A stretch of DNA of 64,000 nt. Source: JABWAJ01 sp038323375. Its GTDB lineage: Bacteria; Bacteroidota; Bacteroidia; Chitinophagales; Saprospiraceae. The notes under the pieces were generated by a model, which made no database searches, was not told the origin of the DNA, and saw only the letters and a list, made by a program, of their open reading frames with translations. The position numbers were made by a program, and so were the translations under genes. Below, piece by piece: positions 18,219 to 27,199 of the stretch. The DNA is taken from contig JBBQGV010000004.1 of assembly GCA_038323375.1 (NCBI GenBank), forward strand, positions 56,388-120,387, given 5' to 3'. How positions within the stretch are numbered: the first letter of the stretch is position 1; every line of letters begins with the position of its first letter.

Positions 18219-18833
18219 ATGGAAAATATAGTTGCCAAGAGTGCGGTAATGCTCTATACTGAACAAACGCCCAATCCAGAGTCGCTCAAGTTCGTCACCA
18301 ACCGGATGTTGTACCGGGGTACTGCCGATTTTAAAGAAGCAGAACTTGCGAAAGACTGGTCGCCGCTGGGCGCTGCGCTTTTTAGTTTGCCCTATGTGAA
18401 AGGCGTATACATCAGCAGTAATTTTGTGACGGTGACCAAAGAGTTCAACTACGAATGGGCAGACATCATGCTGAAGCTGAAGGAGTTTATCAAAAACTTC
18501 ATCGAGGAAGGCGGCCAAATTCTGAAGGAAGGTTTTGCGGAAGAAATGGCTAAACTGGAAGCTGAACGCGGCTCGGAGGTAGTCTATTCAGAAGACGATG
18601 CCGTCTTAGTTCAGAAGATCAAAGACCTGATTGATACCTACGTGAAACCCGCCGTTGAAATGGATGGTGGAAATATTGAGTTCAAAGCTTTTGAAAAAGG
18701 AATAGTTACTGTAACTTTACAGGGCTCTTGCAGCGGGTGTCCTTCTTCCACGGTTACTTTAAAATCAGGAATCGAAGGCATGCTGAAACGCATGGTGCCC
18801 GAAGTGCAGGAAGTCGTAGCAGAAATGGGGTAA
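18219..18833 (+). CDS. Nfu-type iron-sulfur cluster carrier protein
   Basis: A 204-residue two-domain Nfu protein: N-terminal Nfu_N domain with YTEQTPNPESLKFV (about residues 13-26), and C-terminal NifU-like domain with the cluster-binding CSGC (Cys171 and Cys174) in GSCSGCPSSTVTLK. It delivers Fe-S clusters to client apoproteins in the cytoplasm; IlvD in this window is a typical kind of client. The ATG at 18219 is used; Met11 (MLYTEQTP) is a possible alternative. A -7-like box TACCTTTG lies at 18188-18195. It is probably monocistronic, with its own terminator downstream. Confidence 0.92.
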   Translation: MENIVAKSAVMLYTEQTPNPESLKFVTNRMLYRGTADFKEAELAKDWSPLGAALFSLPYVKGVYISSNFVTVTKEFNYEWADIMLKLKEFIKNFIEEGGQILKEGFAEEMAKLEAERGSEVVYSEDDAVLVQKIKDLIDTYVKPAVEMDGGNIEFKAFEKGIVTVTLQGSCSGCPSSTVTLKSGIEGMLKRMVPEVQEVVAEMG

Positions 18834-18932
18834 AAACATCGAAACAGACAAATCGTAAATCACATGTTCACCTAATTGAAACTACATCACATACAATCCG
18901 TTTCGATTAAGAATAGAACATATCACATATCA

Positions 18933-18972
18933 GGCGGGGTCGCAGTCTGCAAACTGTGCCCCGCCTTTGTTT
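18933..18972 (+). terminator. Intrinsic terminator after the Nfu gene
   Basis: The stem GGCGGGG / CCCCGCC continues inward as CGCAGT / ACTGTG after a one-base bulge; the loop is CTGCAA and the hairpin is followed by TTTGTTTTG. Confidence 0.85.
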
Positions 18973-19091
18973 TGTGATTAATGGTTCAGGCTTTCAAAAC
19001 CTGCCCCCCTTTACCCTTGCCTGAAAGAAATCAGCCCCCTATTTTAAAACAATAAGTACTTAGCTTTGTTACATTTCCCAAACATCCAAAC

Positions 19092-19673
19092 ATGAAAATT
19101 TTCCTCCTGCTCTTTCTCGTGCTTGCAATCGTGGGTTTAACGGCCTGGTACAAACGAGGGGTAGCGCTTACAAAACCTGAAAATGCTATGGCCATTACCT
19201 CCTTTTACGATTTTAAAATGACTACCTTGGACGGAGGTGAAAAAATTGATTTTCAGCAATTTAAAGGTAAAAAGGTCGTCCTGATCAACGTGGCTTCCGA
19301 GTGTGGATATACCCCGCAATACGTAGATTGGGAGGCGTTTCATGAACAATACGGGGAAAAGGTTGTCGTGCTTGGTTTTCCGGCGAATAATTTTGGGAGC
19401 CAGGAACCCGGAACCAACGCGGAGATTGGCGCATTCTGCCAGAAGAACTACGGCGTTACCTTTCAATTGTTTGAAAAAATAAGCGTGAAAGGCAGCGACC
19501 AGCACCCGCTGTATCAATGGCTTTCCCAAAAAGATAAAAATGGCTGGAACGACCAGGCACCTACCTGGAATTTCTGCAAATACGTGGTGAATGAACAGGG
19601 CGAATTGACCAACTTTTTTCCTTCAGGCGTGAAACCGGGGGATGAAGCGTTCAAGAAGGCGGTGGGGATGTAA
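19092..19673 (+). CDS. Cysteine-type glutathione peroxidase family protein, membrane-anchored or exported
   Basis: A 193-residue thioredoxin-fold peroxidase that reduces hydroperoxides; bacterial Cys-type members usually take electrons from thioredoxin. The peroxidatic Cys71 sits in NVASECGYTPQY, the second motif is FPANNFGSQEPGTNAEI with a resolving-type Cys in FCQKNYG, and the third is WNFCKYVV, where an extra Cys stands in the position after the tetrad Asn-Phe. An N-terminal hydrophobic helix (residues 2-20) without a clear cleavage site suggests anchoring facing the periplasm. A TAGCTTTG -7-like box lies at 19061-19068, 23 bases before the ATG. Confidence 0.9.
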   Translation: MKIFLLLFLVLAIVGLTAWYKRGVALTKPENAMAITSFYDFKMTTLDGGEKIDFQQFKGKKVVLINVASECGYTPQYVDWEAFHEQYGEKVVVLGFPANNFGSQEPGTNAEIGAFCQKNYGVTFQLFEKISVKGSDQHPLYQWLSQKDKNGWNDQAPTWNFCKYVVNEQGELTNFFPSGVKPGDEAFKKAVGM

Positions 19674-19678
19674 TGATT

Positions 19679-19732
19679 GGGCTGTAGCCCGATAAATAGT
19701 AGACACGAGGCCGGAGCCTCGCGCCAGCATGG
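19679..19732. repeat. Family 4 GC-rich repeat, intergenic copy
   Basis: Two adjacent palindromes, GGGCTGTAGCCC and CGAGGCCGGAGCCTCG, joined by GATAAATAGTAGACA and followed by CGCCAGC. A diverged copy of the whole 55-bp unit occurs inside the next gene (20543-20598). Shorter relatives with the GAGGC...GCCTC core occur at 30801-30840 and 32321-32357. Confidence 0.7.
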
Positions 19733-19792
19733 GTTTTAAGTTTGCAAATTTGCAAGCAGGCAAGAGGCAAGTAGGCGAATTTGCAAACTTGC

Positions 19793-21013
19793 CTATTTTT
19801 TCAAAAACTCCTCTACAAACGCTTTCAATTCAGCGCCGTGTAAATTTTTTGCCACCACTTTCCCATCTTCATCTAAGATAAAATTAGCTGGAATTGTCGC
19901 AATGCGCAAGGCATCCATAAATGGTGTTTCGTCGCCGGTCAGGTGCGAAGCGTGCGGCCATACGGCGCCATCTTTTGTAATGGCGTTGCGCCAGGCGCCT
20001 TCGCTGCTGTCAATGGAATAGCCGATGATTTGAATGCCGTTTTCGCGATAAGCAGTCCAAAGTGGTGCCAGCACTTGTTGATTTTCCCTGCGGCAGGGCA
20101 CACACCAGGATGCCCAAATATCTAAGATCGTCAGTTTTTTACCCAACAGGGATTTTAAGGAGACGGTATCCCTGCTGCTCATGGGTAAGCGGAAATCCGG
20201 TATGATCGCGCCCACCAGCACTGGCAGGGCGCTGGCTTTTTCACAAAGCTGCATTACCAATAGATCACCCGCGTACAATTCAGACCATTTTTGACATTGG
20301 CCATGTAAAAACTCGGGCACGCGCTCGTAGTCGTTCTGTGGGCTGACCCAGCGCATGGCAACCATTGCGGCCAACATGGAGTTGGTCGAATCCGCAAACG
20401 CCATCAACGGTGCCTGAAACTGGCGAACCGCATTTTCCTGTTCCAGCAAGTGTTCCTCATTGGGGGCAGCGGTCAGTTGATCTTTCCATTGGCTGAAAGC
20501 GGCGTGTCGGATGTCACGAAGGGTTATTAAGGCAGCGATATCCGGGCTGGAGCCTGGGGGATAGGAGGCACGAGGCGGAGCTGTCGCGCCAGCGGGGTAT
20601 ATGTTGAAGCTCGCCTGAAACCTGTCCGATTCAGCGGTAAACGAGATGGGAAGACCCGGCGTGACTACGATCGGCATGTAATTAGACAACAGCGGATTAT
20701 CGTCGAGTAACTGGTTGGCATAACGGCTGTCAGCAGGTTGCATAACCAATTGATACAGAATAGATTGTTCGCTCGTAGGCAGGTTTTTAAAAACAAACCG
20801 GCCATCGGCGTTGATTAGAGCAGAATCTACCGCCAGACCGTTGTAGTTGGCAGCAATTTCTGAAAAACTCCGGGGCATGATCAGGTAAACCACAGGATTC
20901 CAGCCTTTTTTCACCATGATGTTTCCGGAAAGTAGTGGTTGCGTGCTGCAATTGGAGCAGGTAAATAGCATTCCTGTGAGGAGGAATGCGGTGATGAAGT
21001 GGTTGAGGCGCAT
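19793..21013 (-). CDS. TlpA-like thioredoxin-fold lipoprotein with DUF4369-like N-terminal domain
   Basis: A 406-residue envelope thiol-disulfide protein. The N terminus is a lipoprotein-type leader (GMLFTCSNCSTQ; lipidated Cys around 19-22), then a beta-rich DUF4369-like region (about 28-135), a helical linker (160-260), and a TlpA/AhpC-TSA domain with redox motif WASWCVPC (Cys304, Cys307) and the cis-proline segment IATIPANFILDEDG. It probably reduces or isomerises periplasmic thiols. Residues about 139-157 (IYPAGATAPPRASYPP) are encoded by a diverged copy of the intergenic family 4 repeat, inserted without breaking the frame. It is convergent with the glutathione peroxidase gene. Confidence 0.85.
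   Translation of the reverse strand: MRLNHFITAFLLTGMLFTCSNCSTQPLLSGNIMVKKGWNPVVYLIMPRSFSEIAANYNGLAVDSALINADGRFVFKNLPTSEQSILYQLVMQPADSRYANQLLDDNPLLSNYMPIVVTPGLPISFTAESDRFQASFNIYPAGATAPPRASYPPGSSPDIAALITLRDIRHAAFSQWKDQLTAAPNEEHLLEQENAVRQFQAPLMAFADSTNSMLAAMVAMRWVSPQNDYERVPEFLHGQCQKWSELYAGDLLVMQLCEKASALPVLVGAIIPDFRLPMSSRDTVSLKSLLGKKLTILDIWASWCVPCRRENQQVLAPLWTAYRENGIQIIGYSIDSSEGAWRNAITKDGAVWPHASHLTGDETPFMDALRIATIPANFILDEDGKVVAKNLHGAELKAFVEEFLKK
20543..20598. repeat. Family 4 GC-rich repeat, copy inside a coding sequence
   Basis: The stretch GGGCTGGAGCCTG ... GATAGGAGGCACGAGGCGG ... CGCGCCAGC aligns along its length with the intergenic copy at 19679-19732, with several substitutions. It falls between the two domains of the TlpA-like protein and keeps its frame. 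Confidence 0.65.
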
Positions 21014-21123
21014 AGCTGAATGTATCTGACCGACAAAGATAGGATAAGAAAAGGAGATAAATCATGGATGGAAATCAATCAAAATTTTTGCCAGATTGTT
21101 GTTTTGATCTGCTCCATAAACAA

Positions 21124-21675
21124 TCACACTCCGAAAAACACCTTCGCCTGTTCCACACCCGCCGCATCCGCCAGCACGTCGCCAGGCCGGTTGCCATAGC
21201 CGGCAAGCGTACCTTCCCAATGCATTTTCATGTAGTCTGCCGACATACGCAACATGCTCACCAATGGCTCTATAAGACGCTCATCGCCTTCATCGCTGTA
21301 CGCGGTAACGGCCCAGGCGGTTTTGCCGGCCATGCGTTTCCGAAAGTCGGCACCGGGCACCCGGAACCAGGCTGACCAGTAGTCGAGGTAAAGCTTCATG
21401 GAAGCCGATACGCTGTACCAATAGAGCGGGGTAACGAATACGACATCCGTAGCAGAAAGGGTTGCGTCAAACAAAATTTTTTCATTCCCAACGGGTTGCG
21501 GGTAAACGCCGATCGTGTGGCGAAGGTCTTCAAAAGGCGGCAGTGGCAGGTCGAGCAGGTGCAGCCATTGTTGCTGCACATCAGCGGGCAGTTGTTGAGC
21601 TGCCTGATGGGCGAGTTGTTCCGTATTGCCGTCGCGGCGACCACTGCCGAGTAGAAAAAGAAAATTTCGTTGCAT
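21124..21675 (-). CDS. NAD(P)H-dependent FMN reductase / flavodoxin-like oxidoreductase
   Basis: A 183-residue flavodoxin-fold protein. The FMN-phosphate loop GSGRRDGNTEQLA lies at residues 11-23, and VFVTPLYWYSVSASMKLYLDY (from about 78) is the second flavin-contact region typical of the NADPH-dependent FMN reductase group. The role is reduction of flavins or quinone-like compounds; the physiological substrate is unknown. It is on the same strand as, and 110 bases upstream of, the TlpA-like gene; the gap and the promoter-like AT content there argue against tight coupling. Confidence 0.82.
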   Translation of the reverse strand: MQRNFLFLLGSGRRDGNTEQLAHQAAQQLPADVQQQWLHLLDLPLPPFEDLRHTIGVYPQPVGNEKILFDATLSATDVVFVTPLYWYSVSASMKLYLDYWSAWFRVPGADFRKRMAGKTAWAVTAYSDEGDERLIEPLVSMLRMSADYMKMHWEGTLAGYGNRPGDVLADAAGVEQAKVFFGV

Positions 21676-21969
21676 AGCGTGCTTTTTATTGAGTTTTAGA
21701 ATCGGAGTTATCCCTCGAAAAGCCTAAAATGTCTTTTTTTTACCACTAAAACGGTTCCTTTAGCTCATAACGGTGGTATGGATACCCGCGCGTGGGTGCG
21801 CGTTGAAACAACGAGCGGCATTACTACTAAACGCAGGTTTTATGAAATGGATGGTGAAAATGAAAATCAACTGTGTGGGTGATCCCCGTCGCTGATTTTT
21901 AGTTAGGTTTCCTTCAATTTTACATCGTTCCAATAGATAAAATCAGGACACTGTTGTAAAACCAAAACC

Positions 21970-23055
21970 ATGCTAAAGTTCATCTTCATCGCCATCGCAC
22001 TGATTCACGGATTGATCCACTTTATGGGTTTTGCCAAAGCGTTCGGCTACGGGAACACGACCCAACTCACCAAAGAAATTTCAAAGCCGGCGGGGGTGTT
22101 TTGGATGCTCACGGCGTGGTTGTTTATAGCAGTCGTTGCGTTATTCTTGTTCAAAATAGAAAATTGGTGGGCATTAGGCATCATAGCCGCTGTGGTTTCG
22201 CAGGTATTAATTTTTTCGATCTGGCAAGATGCAAAGTTTGGGACGATTGCCAATGTGCTGGTATTGGTTGTTTCGCTGTTGAGCATGACCAATGTCTTGT
22301 TAGAGCGCAGTTACAAAAAGGACGTCAATATAAATTTGGAGCGAACGCGCACCCTTCCTCCGGCACTGCTCACCGAATCGGATATTCAGGGTTTACCGCC
22401 ATTGGTGCAAAAATACCTGCGCTATTCCGGCGTGCTCAATAAACCTAAAGTGTACAACATGCGCGTAATTTTTGAAGGCGAAATGCGGGACAAAAACAAA
22501 GATTGGTTTCCCTTCCGGTCGGAGCAATTCAATTTTTTTGACGAACCCACGCGCTTGTTTTTTAGGAAAGGGAAAATGTTTGGAATCGTTGTTCCAGGTT
22601 ACCACCGGTATTCGGACGCAACAGCCACCATGAATATCCGGTTGTTCGGCATGTTCCCAATCGTAAAGCAATCAGGCGCTGTAATGAACAAAACCGAAAC
22701 CGTCACGCTGTTCAACGACATGTGCCTGATGGCTCCGGCTACGCTGATTGACCCCCGGATTACCTGGAAAACCATAGACGCTACTTCCGTTGAAGCAACC
22801 TTCGCCAACAAAGGCATCACCATCTCCGCGATCCTGTACTTCAACGAGCAGGGCCAATTGACGAATTTTACATCGAATGACCGAACTTCGGTTTCACAAA
22901 TGCAGACCTTTCTGTTTTCGACCCCTGTTTCTGAATATCAAACCATCAATGGGATAAATATGATGAAAAAGGGCGATGCGGTTTGGCATTACCCGGAAGG
23001 GGAATTTGTTTATGGAAAATTTCTGCTGAAAGCAATTGAGTACAATTGTCCGTAA
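21970..23055 (+). CDS. Membrane protein with C-terminal DUF6544-like domain
   Basis: A 361-residue protein. Four hydrophobic segments occupy the first 115 residues (about 2-25, 43-62, 66-84 and 93-112). From about residue 130 the soluble part shows the DUF6544-type pattern: LPPLVQKYLRYSGVLNKP, a G-x-M-R segment (FEGEMRDKNKDWFPF), YHRYSDATATMNIRLFGMFP and APATLIDPRITW. No enzymatic function is known for that family. The 294-bp region upstream holds no gene. The call rests on pattern memory and could be wrong in family name; the membrane/soluble architecture is seen directly. Confidence 0.65.
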   Translation: MLKFIFIAIALIHGLIHFMGFAKAFGYGNTTQLTKEISKPAGVFWMLTAWLFIAVVALFLFKIENWWALGIIAAVVSQVLIFSIWQDAKFGTIANVLVLVVSLLSMTNVLLERSYKKDVNINLERTRTLPPALLTESDIQGLPPLVQKYLRYSGVLNKPKVYNMRVIFEGEMRDKNKDWFPFRSEQFNFFDEPTRLFFRKGKMFGIVVPGYHRYSDATATMNIRLFGMFPIVKQSGAVMNKTETVTLFNDMCLMAPATLIDPRITWKTIDATSVEATFANKGITISAILYFNEQGQLTNFTSNDRTSVSQMQTFLFSTPVSEYQTINGINMMKKGDAVWHYPEGEFVYGKFLLKAIEYNCP

Positions 23056-23184
23056 AGGCATTTTCAATAGGGATATTTTGAAAAGTATCAAAAAAAACAA
23101 ACCACGTTTAGTAACCGGAGCTCCGTTACATAGCTTCGTTTTACCCTGATTATTGAAAATGTCCGGTATTATGGAAAATCGGCT

Positions 23185-25311
23185 TTATTTGATGATTAAT
23201 TTTTCCCGGTACACCTTTCCGGCCTGCTCCGCTACAATGATGTAAACTCCGGCTGGCAATTCCTCCAATTCCAAACGACCAGTCCTACTCTGTGATTTTT
23301 TTAACTGCCCTTGTGCATCATACAGGCGTACCTGAAGCAGTTCGGTTGCGTTGGATTCAATGAATATTGCATCTTTTGCCGGATTGGGGAAAATGCGAAC
23401 CGTGGACCTCGCATTTACATCATCTGCATTAGTGACCGTCAATTGTATCGGATGGATCAGGTCTTCCTCCAGCCAAACCGTGTCTTTCACTACCTGGTCA
23501 TTGTGTTCCACCGCGATTTCGTATAGCCCTTTAAAACCCCGAATCGTGGCAACGCCATTTGCAGGGGTGGTGGCAAAGATGTCGGTCCACCATTCATTAA
23601 AAACTAAATCTAAGAAAACTGCTCCGGAAGGTTTCAGCGACCAATCCTGGCGGAAAATCGGCGCATCGCCATGCCAGTGCGCGCCATCCCAGAAGCCCCA
23701 CATCAGGAAAGCATCGGTACTGGGGTGGCTGAAAACCATCGTCAAAAAATCGCGCAGGTAATTGGCAGCTACCTGCTCCCCTGCGTCAGTACTGATGTCG
23801 TATTCGGTGATTTTGGTACGCAGGCCAAACGTCTGGTGAAAATCTTCCAAGATGTCGTAAACCTTATAAATAGAGGTCGGAAAAGCGCCGATATGGCCCT
23901 GAAATCCAATGCCGTCTATATCGCCACCATTGGCAATGATCTCCGCAGCGAAGCTTTTGTAACGGTCGTAGACTTCGCCGCTGCTGTTGTTCTGGCTAAT
24001 GGTGACGTAGTCGTTCAGCCAGGTTCCGACCCCGGGATCAATTTCTTTGACTTTTTTGAAAATATCGGAGTAGATCTCCCGGCCGGTCGGGTAGCCGGGC
24101 TGCCCTTCAAAGGCATCTTCCAGATCGCGATTGAACGTTATTTCATTCAACACATCCCATTCGCGCACCACATCGGAAAGGCCGGGGAAAGTCAGGGCCG
24201 TTTGCAGGCGGGCATCAATGCGGTTTTTGAGATAGGTGGGGTTGTTCAGGTTGTTGCAGAGGTCATCGGGCAGATAGGAGCAACCCGGCCAAACTAAAGT
24301 GTGACCCCGCACCCGGATGTCCTGCGCATGGAGCCACTGTGCGGCATTGGCGGCGTTGGCAGGCGGGCCAAACCACTGTTGTTCCCAACTATCCCATTTC
24401 AGGTCGTTTTCAAAGACCACTTCATTAAAGCCATGTCCTTGTCCGTCGAGGTCGAGGATTTTATTTTGGTACACATTGTCTTGGCAGGGATTGCCGGCAA
24501 GGCGACAACCGGTGACTGCCGAGCCAAATCCGTAGGCGTGTTTCAGCATGCGGAAATGCACCTCCGCGTCGGCAACGGATTCGTTATCGGAGCCTGTGAC
24601 GACCACTGTCAGGTCTGATTTCCGGAGTTGTTCGATGCGGTCTGCTGCCACTGATCGCCAGGGAGCATCGGATTCGTGCCCGCCGTAGAATTGGTTGCCG
24701 ATTTGCGAAGGAAGTTGAGCCAATGGATACAATTGATTGAAATTGAGCACGCCCACACCGCCGAAAAGGATGGTTTGCGCCTGATATCCAAAATGAAAGC
24801 CCAGCGACAAATCGCCGATGGTATAGTTGTCTTCCAACTCAACGGGGATCAGCAACTGCGTCCAGGTATTGCCAATCGGCATAGCAAATATCATCTCTTT
24901 GAAAAAGGTGACATTGTCTTCTAAGTAAAAATTGACCAAACCGCCTTCCGGATTTTCAGACCGCACCCAGATGACGACCAGCAGGCGGTCGCCAGCGTCC
25001 AAAGCCGTCAGGTTGTTGCTTTTCCAGCCGCTGCCCCAGGGGAATTCCTGTGCGGCGGCAACCTGCACCCGCGCGAAACGGGTAAACGGCTGTCCGGAGA
25101 TGTTTTGGTAAGTAAGGTTGGCACCCCATCCGCCTGCCGCAGAAAAAGCAGCCATTTCGTTGGCCGGCCAAGCCCAGGTTCCGCCGGTGAGGTTGTATTC
25201 GCTTTGCAGGGCATTGATGGTGTTGGTGTAATAAGCGGTTTGAGCCTTAACGGAAAAGGCAAGTATACTCATCAACAGGCTGAGGAGCAGGAATCGGAGC
25301 GCGGTTTGCAT
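23185..25311 (-). CDS. Secreted GH10 endo-1,4-beta-xylanase with T9SS sorting domain
   Basis: A 708-residue secreted enzyme. Signal peptide to about residue 23 (SVKAQT), a carbohydrate-binding-like beta domain (about 25-190), the GH10 catalytic TIM barrel (about 225-575) and a C-terminal type A sorting domain (PNPAKDAIF ... AGKVYREKLIIK) that directs type IX secretion. The acid/base Glu390 is in WDVLNE and the nucleophile Glu503 in KITEYDIS; HTLVW and the substrate-binding NDYV are present. It should hydrolyse xylan backbones outside the cell. No SusCD pair or other xylan genes are adjacent, so it is not part of a visible utilisation locus. Transcribed leftward and convergent with the DUF6544-like gene. 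Confidence 0.93.
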   Translation of the reverse strand: MQTALRFLLLSLLMSILAFSVKAQTAYYTNTINALQSEYNLTGGTWAWPANEMAAFSAAGGWGANLTYQNISGQPFTRFARVQVAAAQEFPWGSGWKSNNLTALDAGDRLLVVIWVRSENPEGGLVNFYLEDNVTFFKEMIFAMPIGNTWTQLLIPVELEDNYTIGDLSLGFHFGYQAQTILFGGVGVLNFNQLYPLAQLPSQIGNQFYGGHESDAPWRSVAADRIEQLRKSDLTVVVTGSDNESVADAEVHFRMLKHAYGFGSAVTGCRLAGNPCQDNVYQNKILDLDGQGHGFNEVVFENDLKWDSWEQQWFGPPANAANAAQWLHAQDIRVRGHTLVWPGCSYLPDDLCNNLNNPTYLKNRIDARLQTALTFPGLSDVVREWDVLNEITFNRDLEDAFEGQPGYPTGREIYSDIFKKVKEIDPGVGTWLNDYVTISQNNSSGEVYDRYKSFAAEIIANGGDIDGIGFQGHIGAFPTSIYKVYDILEDFHQTFGLRTKITEYDISTDAGEQVAANYLRDFLTMVFSHPSTDAFLMWGFWDGAHWHGDAPIFRQDWSLKPSGAVFLDLVFNEWWTDIFATTPANGVATIRGFKGLYEIAVEHNDQVVKDTVWLEEDLIHPIQLTVTNADDVNARSTVRIFPNPAKDAIFIESNATELLQVRLYDAQGQLKKSQSRTGRLELEELPAGVYIIVAEQAGKVYREKLIIK

Positions 25312-25341
25312 ATTGGGTGGTGTTTTAAATAGATTCGCCAG

Positions 25342-25514
25342 CTAAGGGTCGCTGAAATAATAAGTGTCCACTTTTCCAGGAGGTCTTTTGCTCCTACCCT
25401 TCGTTGGGGAACCGCCTCCCTTAGCTATGGCTAAGGTCGGGACCCCCCCGCCTCGGTTAGAATCAAAATGCCATGCCCGGAGAAAACGACACTTATTAAT
25501 TCAGCGCCCCTAAG
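25342..25514. repeat. MITE-like 173-bp element with about 27-bp inverted ends
   Basis: The left arm CTAAGGGTCGCTGAAATAATAAGTG and the right arm beginning GACACTTATTAATTCAGCG match as imperfect inverted repeats (18 of 19 in the best part). The interior has GC-rich stretches and no ORF. Only one copy is seen in the window, so mobility is not shown. Confidence 0.6.
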
Positions 25515-25770
25515 ATATTCATTTTACTCATTTTGCTTCGCATGAAATAAGCTGAAATACATATGGTATGATTGTGGGTGTAGATCTTAGAAAACATAGG
25601 GCTAAGATAAGCAGTTTTACGAAATTGAGGGTTGCGCGCATACGAATTACGAACGACCCGGATTTTGAAGATTGCTGTGAACAATTGCCAACGGGGCGGA
25701 GAAGGGAATCTCCCGATTTTTTCGGATGTTTGCAACGATTTTTTGCTCAACCAAATTCAATTCGGCATTC

Positions 25771-27021
25771 ATGAAAACACCAGGCATCCATTTCACGGTT
25801 CTCGAAAGATTTTTGCGCTATGTGGTCATTGACACCCAATCCGATCCGGCATCGCCAACGACCCCTTCCACTGAAAAACAAAAGAACCTGGGCCGCCTGC
25901 TGGTGGGGGAGTTGCTGGCCATGGGCATTTCGGATGCGCATTTGGACGAGCATGGGTATGTCTATGCCACCATTGCATCCAACTCGGACAAACAAGTGCC
26001 GGTTATTTGCTATTGTTCCCACATGGATACCTCGCCCGATTGCAGCGGCGAAAATGTAAAACCCATCGTACACCTTAATTATGATGGTTCCGACCTCGTT
26101 TTGCCCGACGATCCCAGCGAAGTCATCCGGCTTTCGGAGCACCCCGACCTGGCCGAACAAATTGGCAACGACATCGTCACGGCCAGCGGCACGACCTTGT
26201 TGGGCGCCGACAACAAAGCCGGATTGGCAGAAATCATGGATGCTGCGCATTTTTTTGTGAACCACCCCGAATTTAAACACGGGATCATTAGAATTTTGTT
26301 TACCCCCGACGAAGAAATTGGCCGGGGCGTGGACAAAGCAGACCTTAAAAAGCTCGGCGCCGATTTTGGGTACACCGTAGACGGCGAGCGCCTCGGGTCG
26401 TTTGAAGACGAAACGTTTTCTGCCAATGCGGCGACCATTACCGTTCATGGCGTGAGCGCGCACCCCGGTTTTGCAAAAGGCAAAATGGAGAGCGCCGTCA
26501 AAATGGCTTCCGAGATTGTTGCAGCGCTGCCCAAAGACTTCCTGTCGCCCGAAAGTACCGATGGGCGGGAAGGCTTTTTGCACCCCGTGAGCATCAGCGG
26601 CGGCGTGGAAAAAGCGACCGTTCAATTGATTGTGCGCGACTTCACAGACGAAGCCCTGGCGCAACACGAAGCGGTGCTGCAAAACATTGTTGACCGCGTG
26701 GTGGCCAATTACCCGCATTCCCGGGCAGAAATCGAAATCAAAGAGCAATACCGCAACATGAAAAAGGTGTTGGATCAATTTCCACAGGTATCCGAAAACG
26801 CGGTTGAAGCCATCCGCCGCTCCGGCATTACGCCCCACCTTTCCAGCATCCGCGGCGGAACAGACGGCTCCCGGCTATCGTACATGGGGCTGCCCTGCCC
26901 GAATATTTTTGCCGGCGAACACGCCTTCCATTCCCGCCAGGAATGGGTGTCGGTTCAGGACATGGAAAAAGCGGTGGAAACGCTGATTCACCTGGCTGCT
27001 GTGTGGGAGGAACGTTCCTGA
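25771..27021 (+). CDS. pepT: Peptidase T (tripeptide aminopeptidase)
   Basis: A 416-residue M20B metallopeptidase releasing the N-terminal residue of tripeptides in the cytoplasm. Zinc ligands and catalytic residues are visible: HMDTSPD (His84, Asp86), GADNKAG, TPDEEIGRG with the catalytic Glu, the dimerisation domain GVSAHPGFAKGKM, and RGGTDGSRLSYMGLP with the final HAFHSRQEW. The frame opens earlier at 25726, but the ATG at 25771 matches the family start (KTPGIHFTVLERFLRYV). A long antisense frame opposite it is a shadow. Confidence 0.95.
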   Translation: MKTPGIHFTVLERFLRYVVIDTQSDPASPTTPSTEKQKNLGRLLVGELLAMGISDAHLDEHGYVYATIASNSDKQVPVICYCSHMDTSPDCSGENVKPIVHLNYDGSDLVLPDDPSEVIRLSEHPDLAEQIGNDIVTASGTTLLGADNKAGLAEIMDAAHFFVNHPEFKHGIIRILFTPDEEIGRGVDKADLKKLGADFGYTVDGERLGSFEDETFSANAATITVHGVSAHPGFAKGKMESAVKMASEIVAALPKDFLSPESTDGREGFLHPVSISGGVEKATVQLIVRDFTDEALAQHEAVLQNIVDRVVANYPHSRAEIEIKEQYRNMKKVLDQFPQVSENAVEAIRRSGITPHLSSIRGGTDGSRLSYMGLPCPNIFAGEHAFHSRQEWVSVQDMEKAVETLIHLAAVWEERS

Positions 27022-27030
27022 GTTAAAAGA

Positions 27031-27064
27031 GCAAGTTTGCAAACTTGCAAGTTTGCAAACTTGC
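27031..27064. repeat. Tandem palindrome CAAGTTTGCAAACTTG
   Basis: The 17-bp palindromic unit GCAAGTTTGCAAACTTG occurs twice in direct succession after the pepT stop. Similar AAGTTTGCAAATTTGCAAG text lies at 19738-19788 downstream of the glutathione peroxidase gene. It may act as a processing or termination hairpin. Confidence 0.6.
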
Positions 27065-27199
27065 CTCTTGAATTTAACAATCTTAACATATTAAACAATA
27101 TTTTTCTATTCTTTAACCATTCCTGGCGCCGGGTTAACGCTCCTTTAGCGCCTTTCGGGTGTTTTGTACCCCTATCTTGGCTGCATAAAACCTACAGCC

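Noticed and set aside
25747..26838. 363-codon antisense frame opposite pepT
   Set aside because: It mirrors the coding strand's codon bias, has no domain and lies wholly inside a certain gene.
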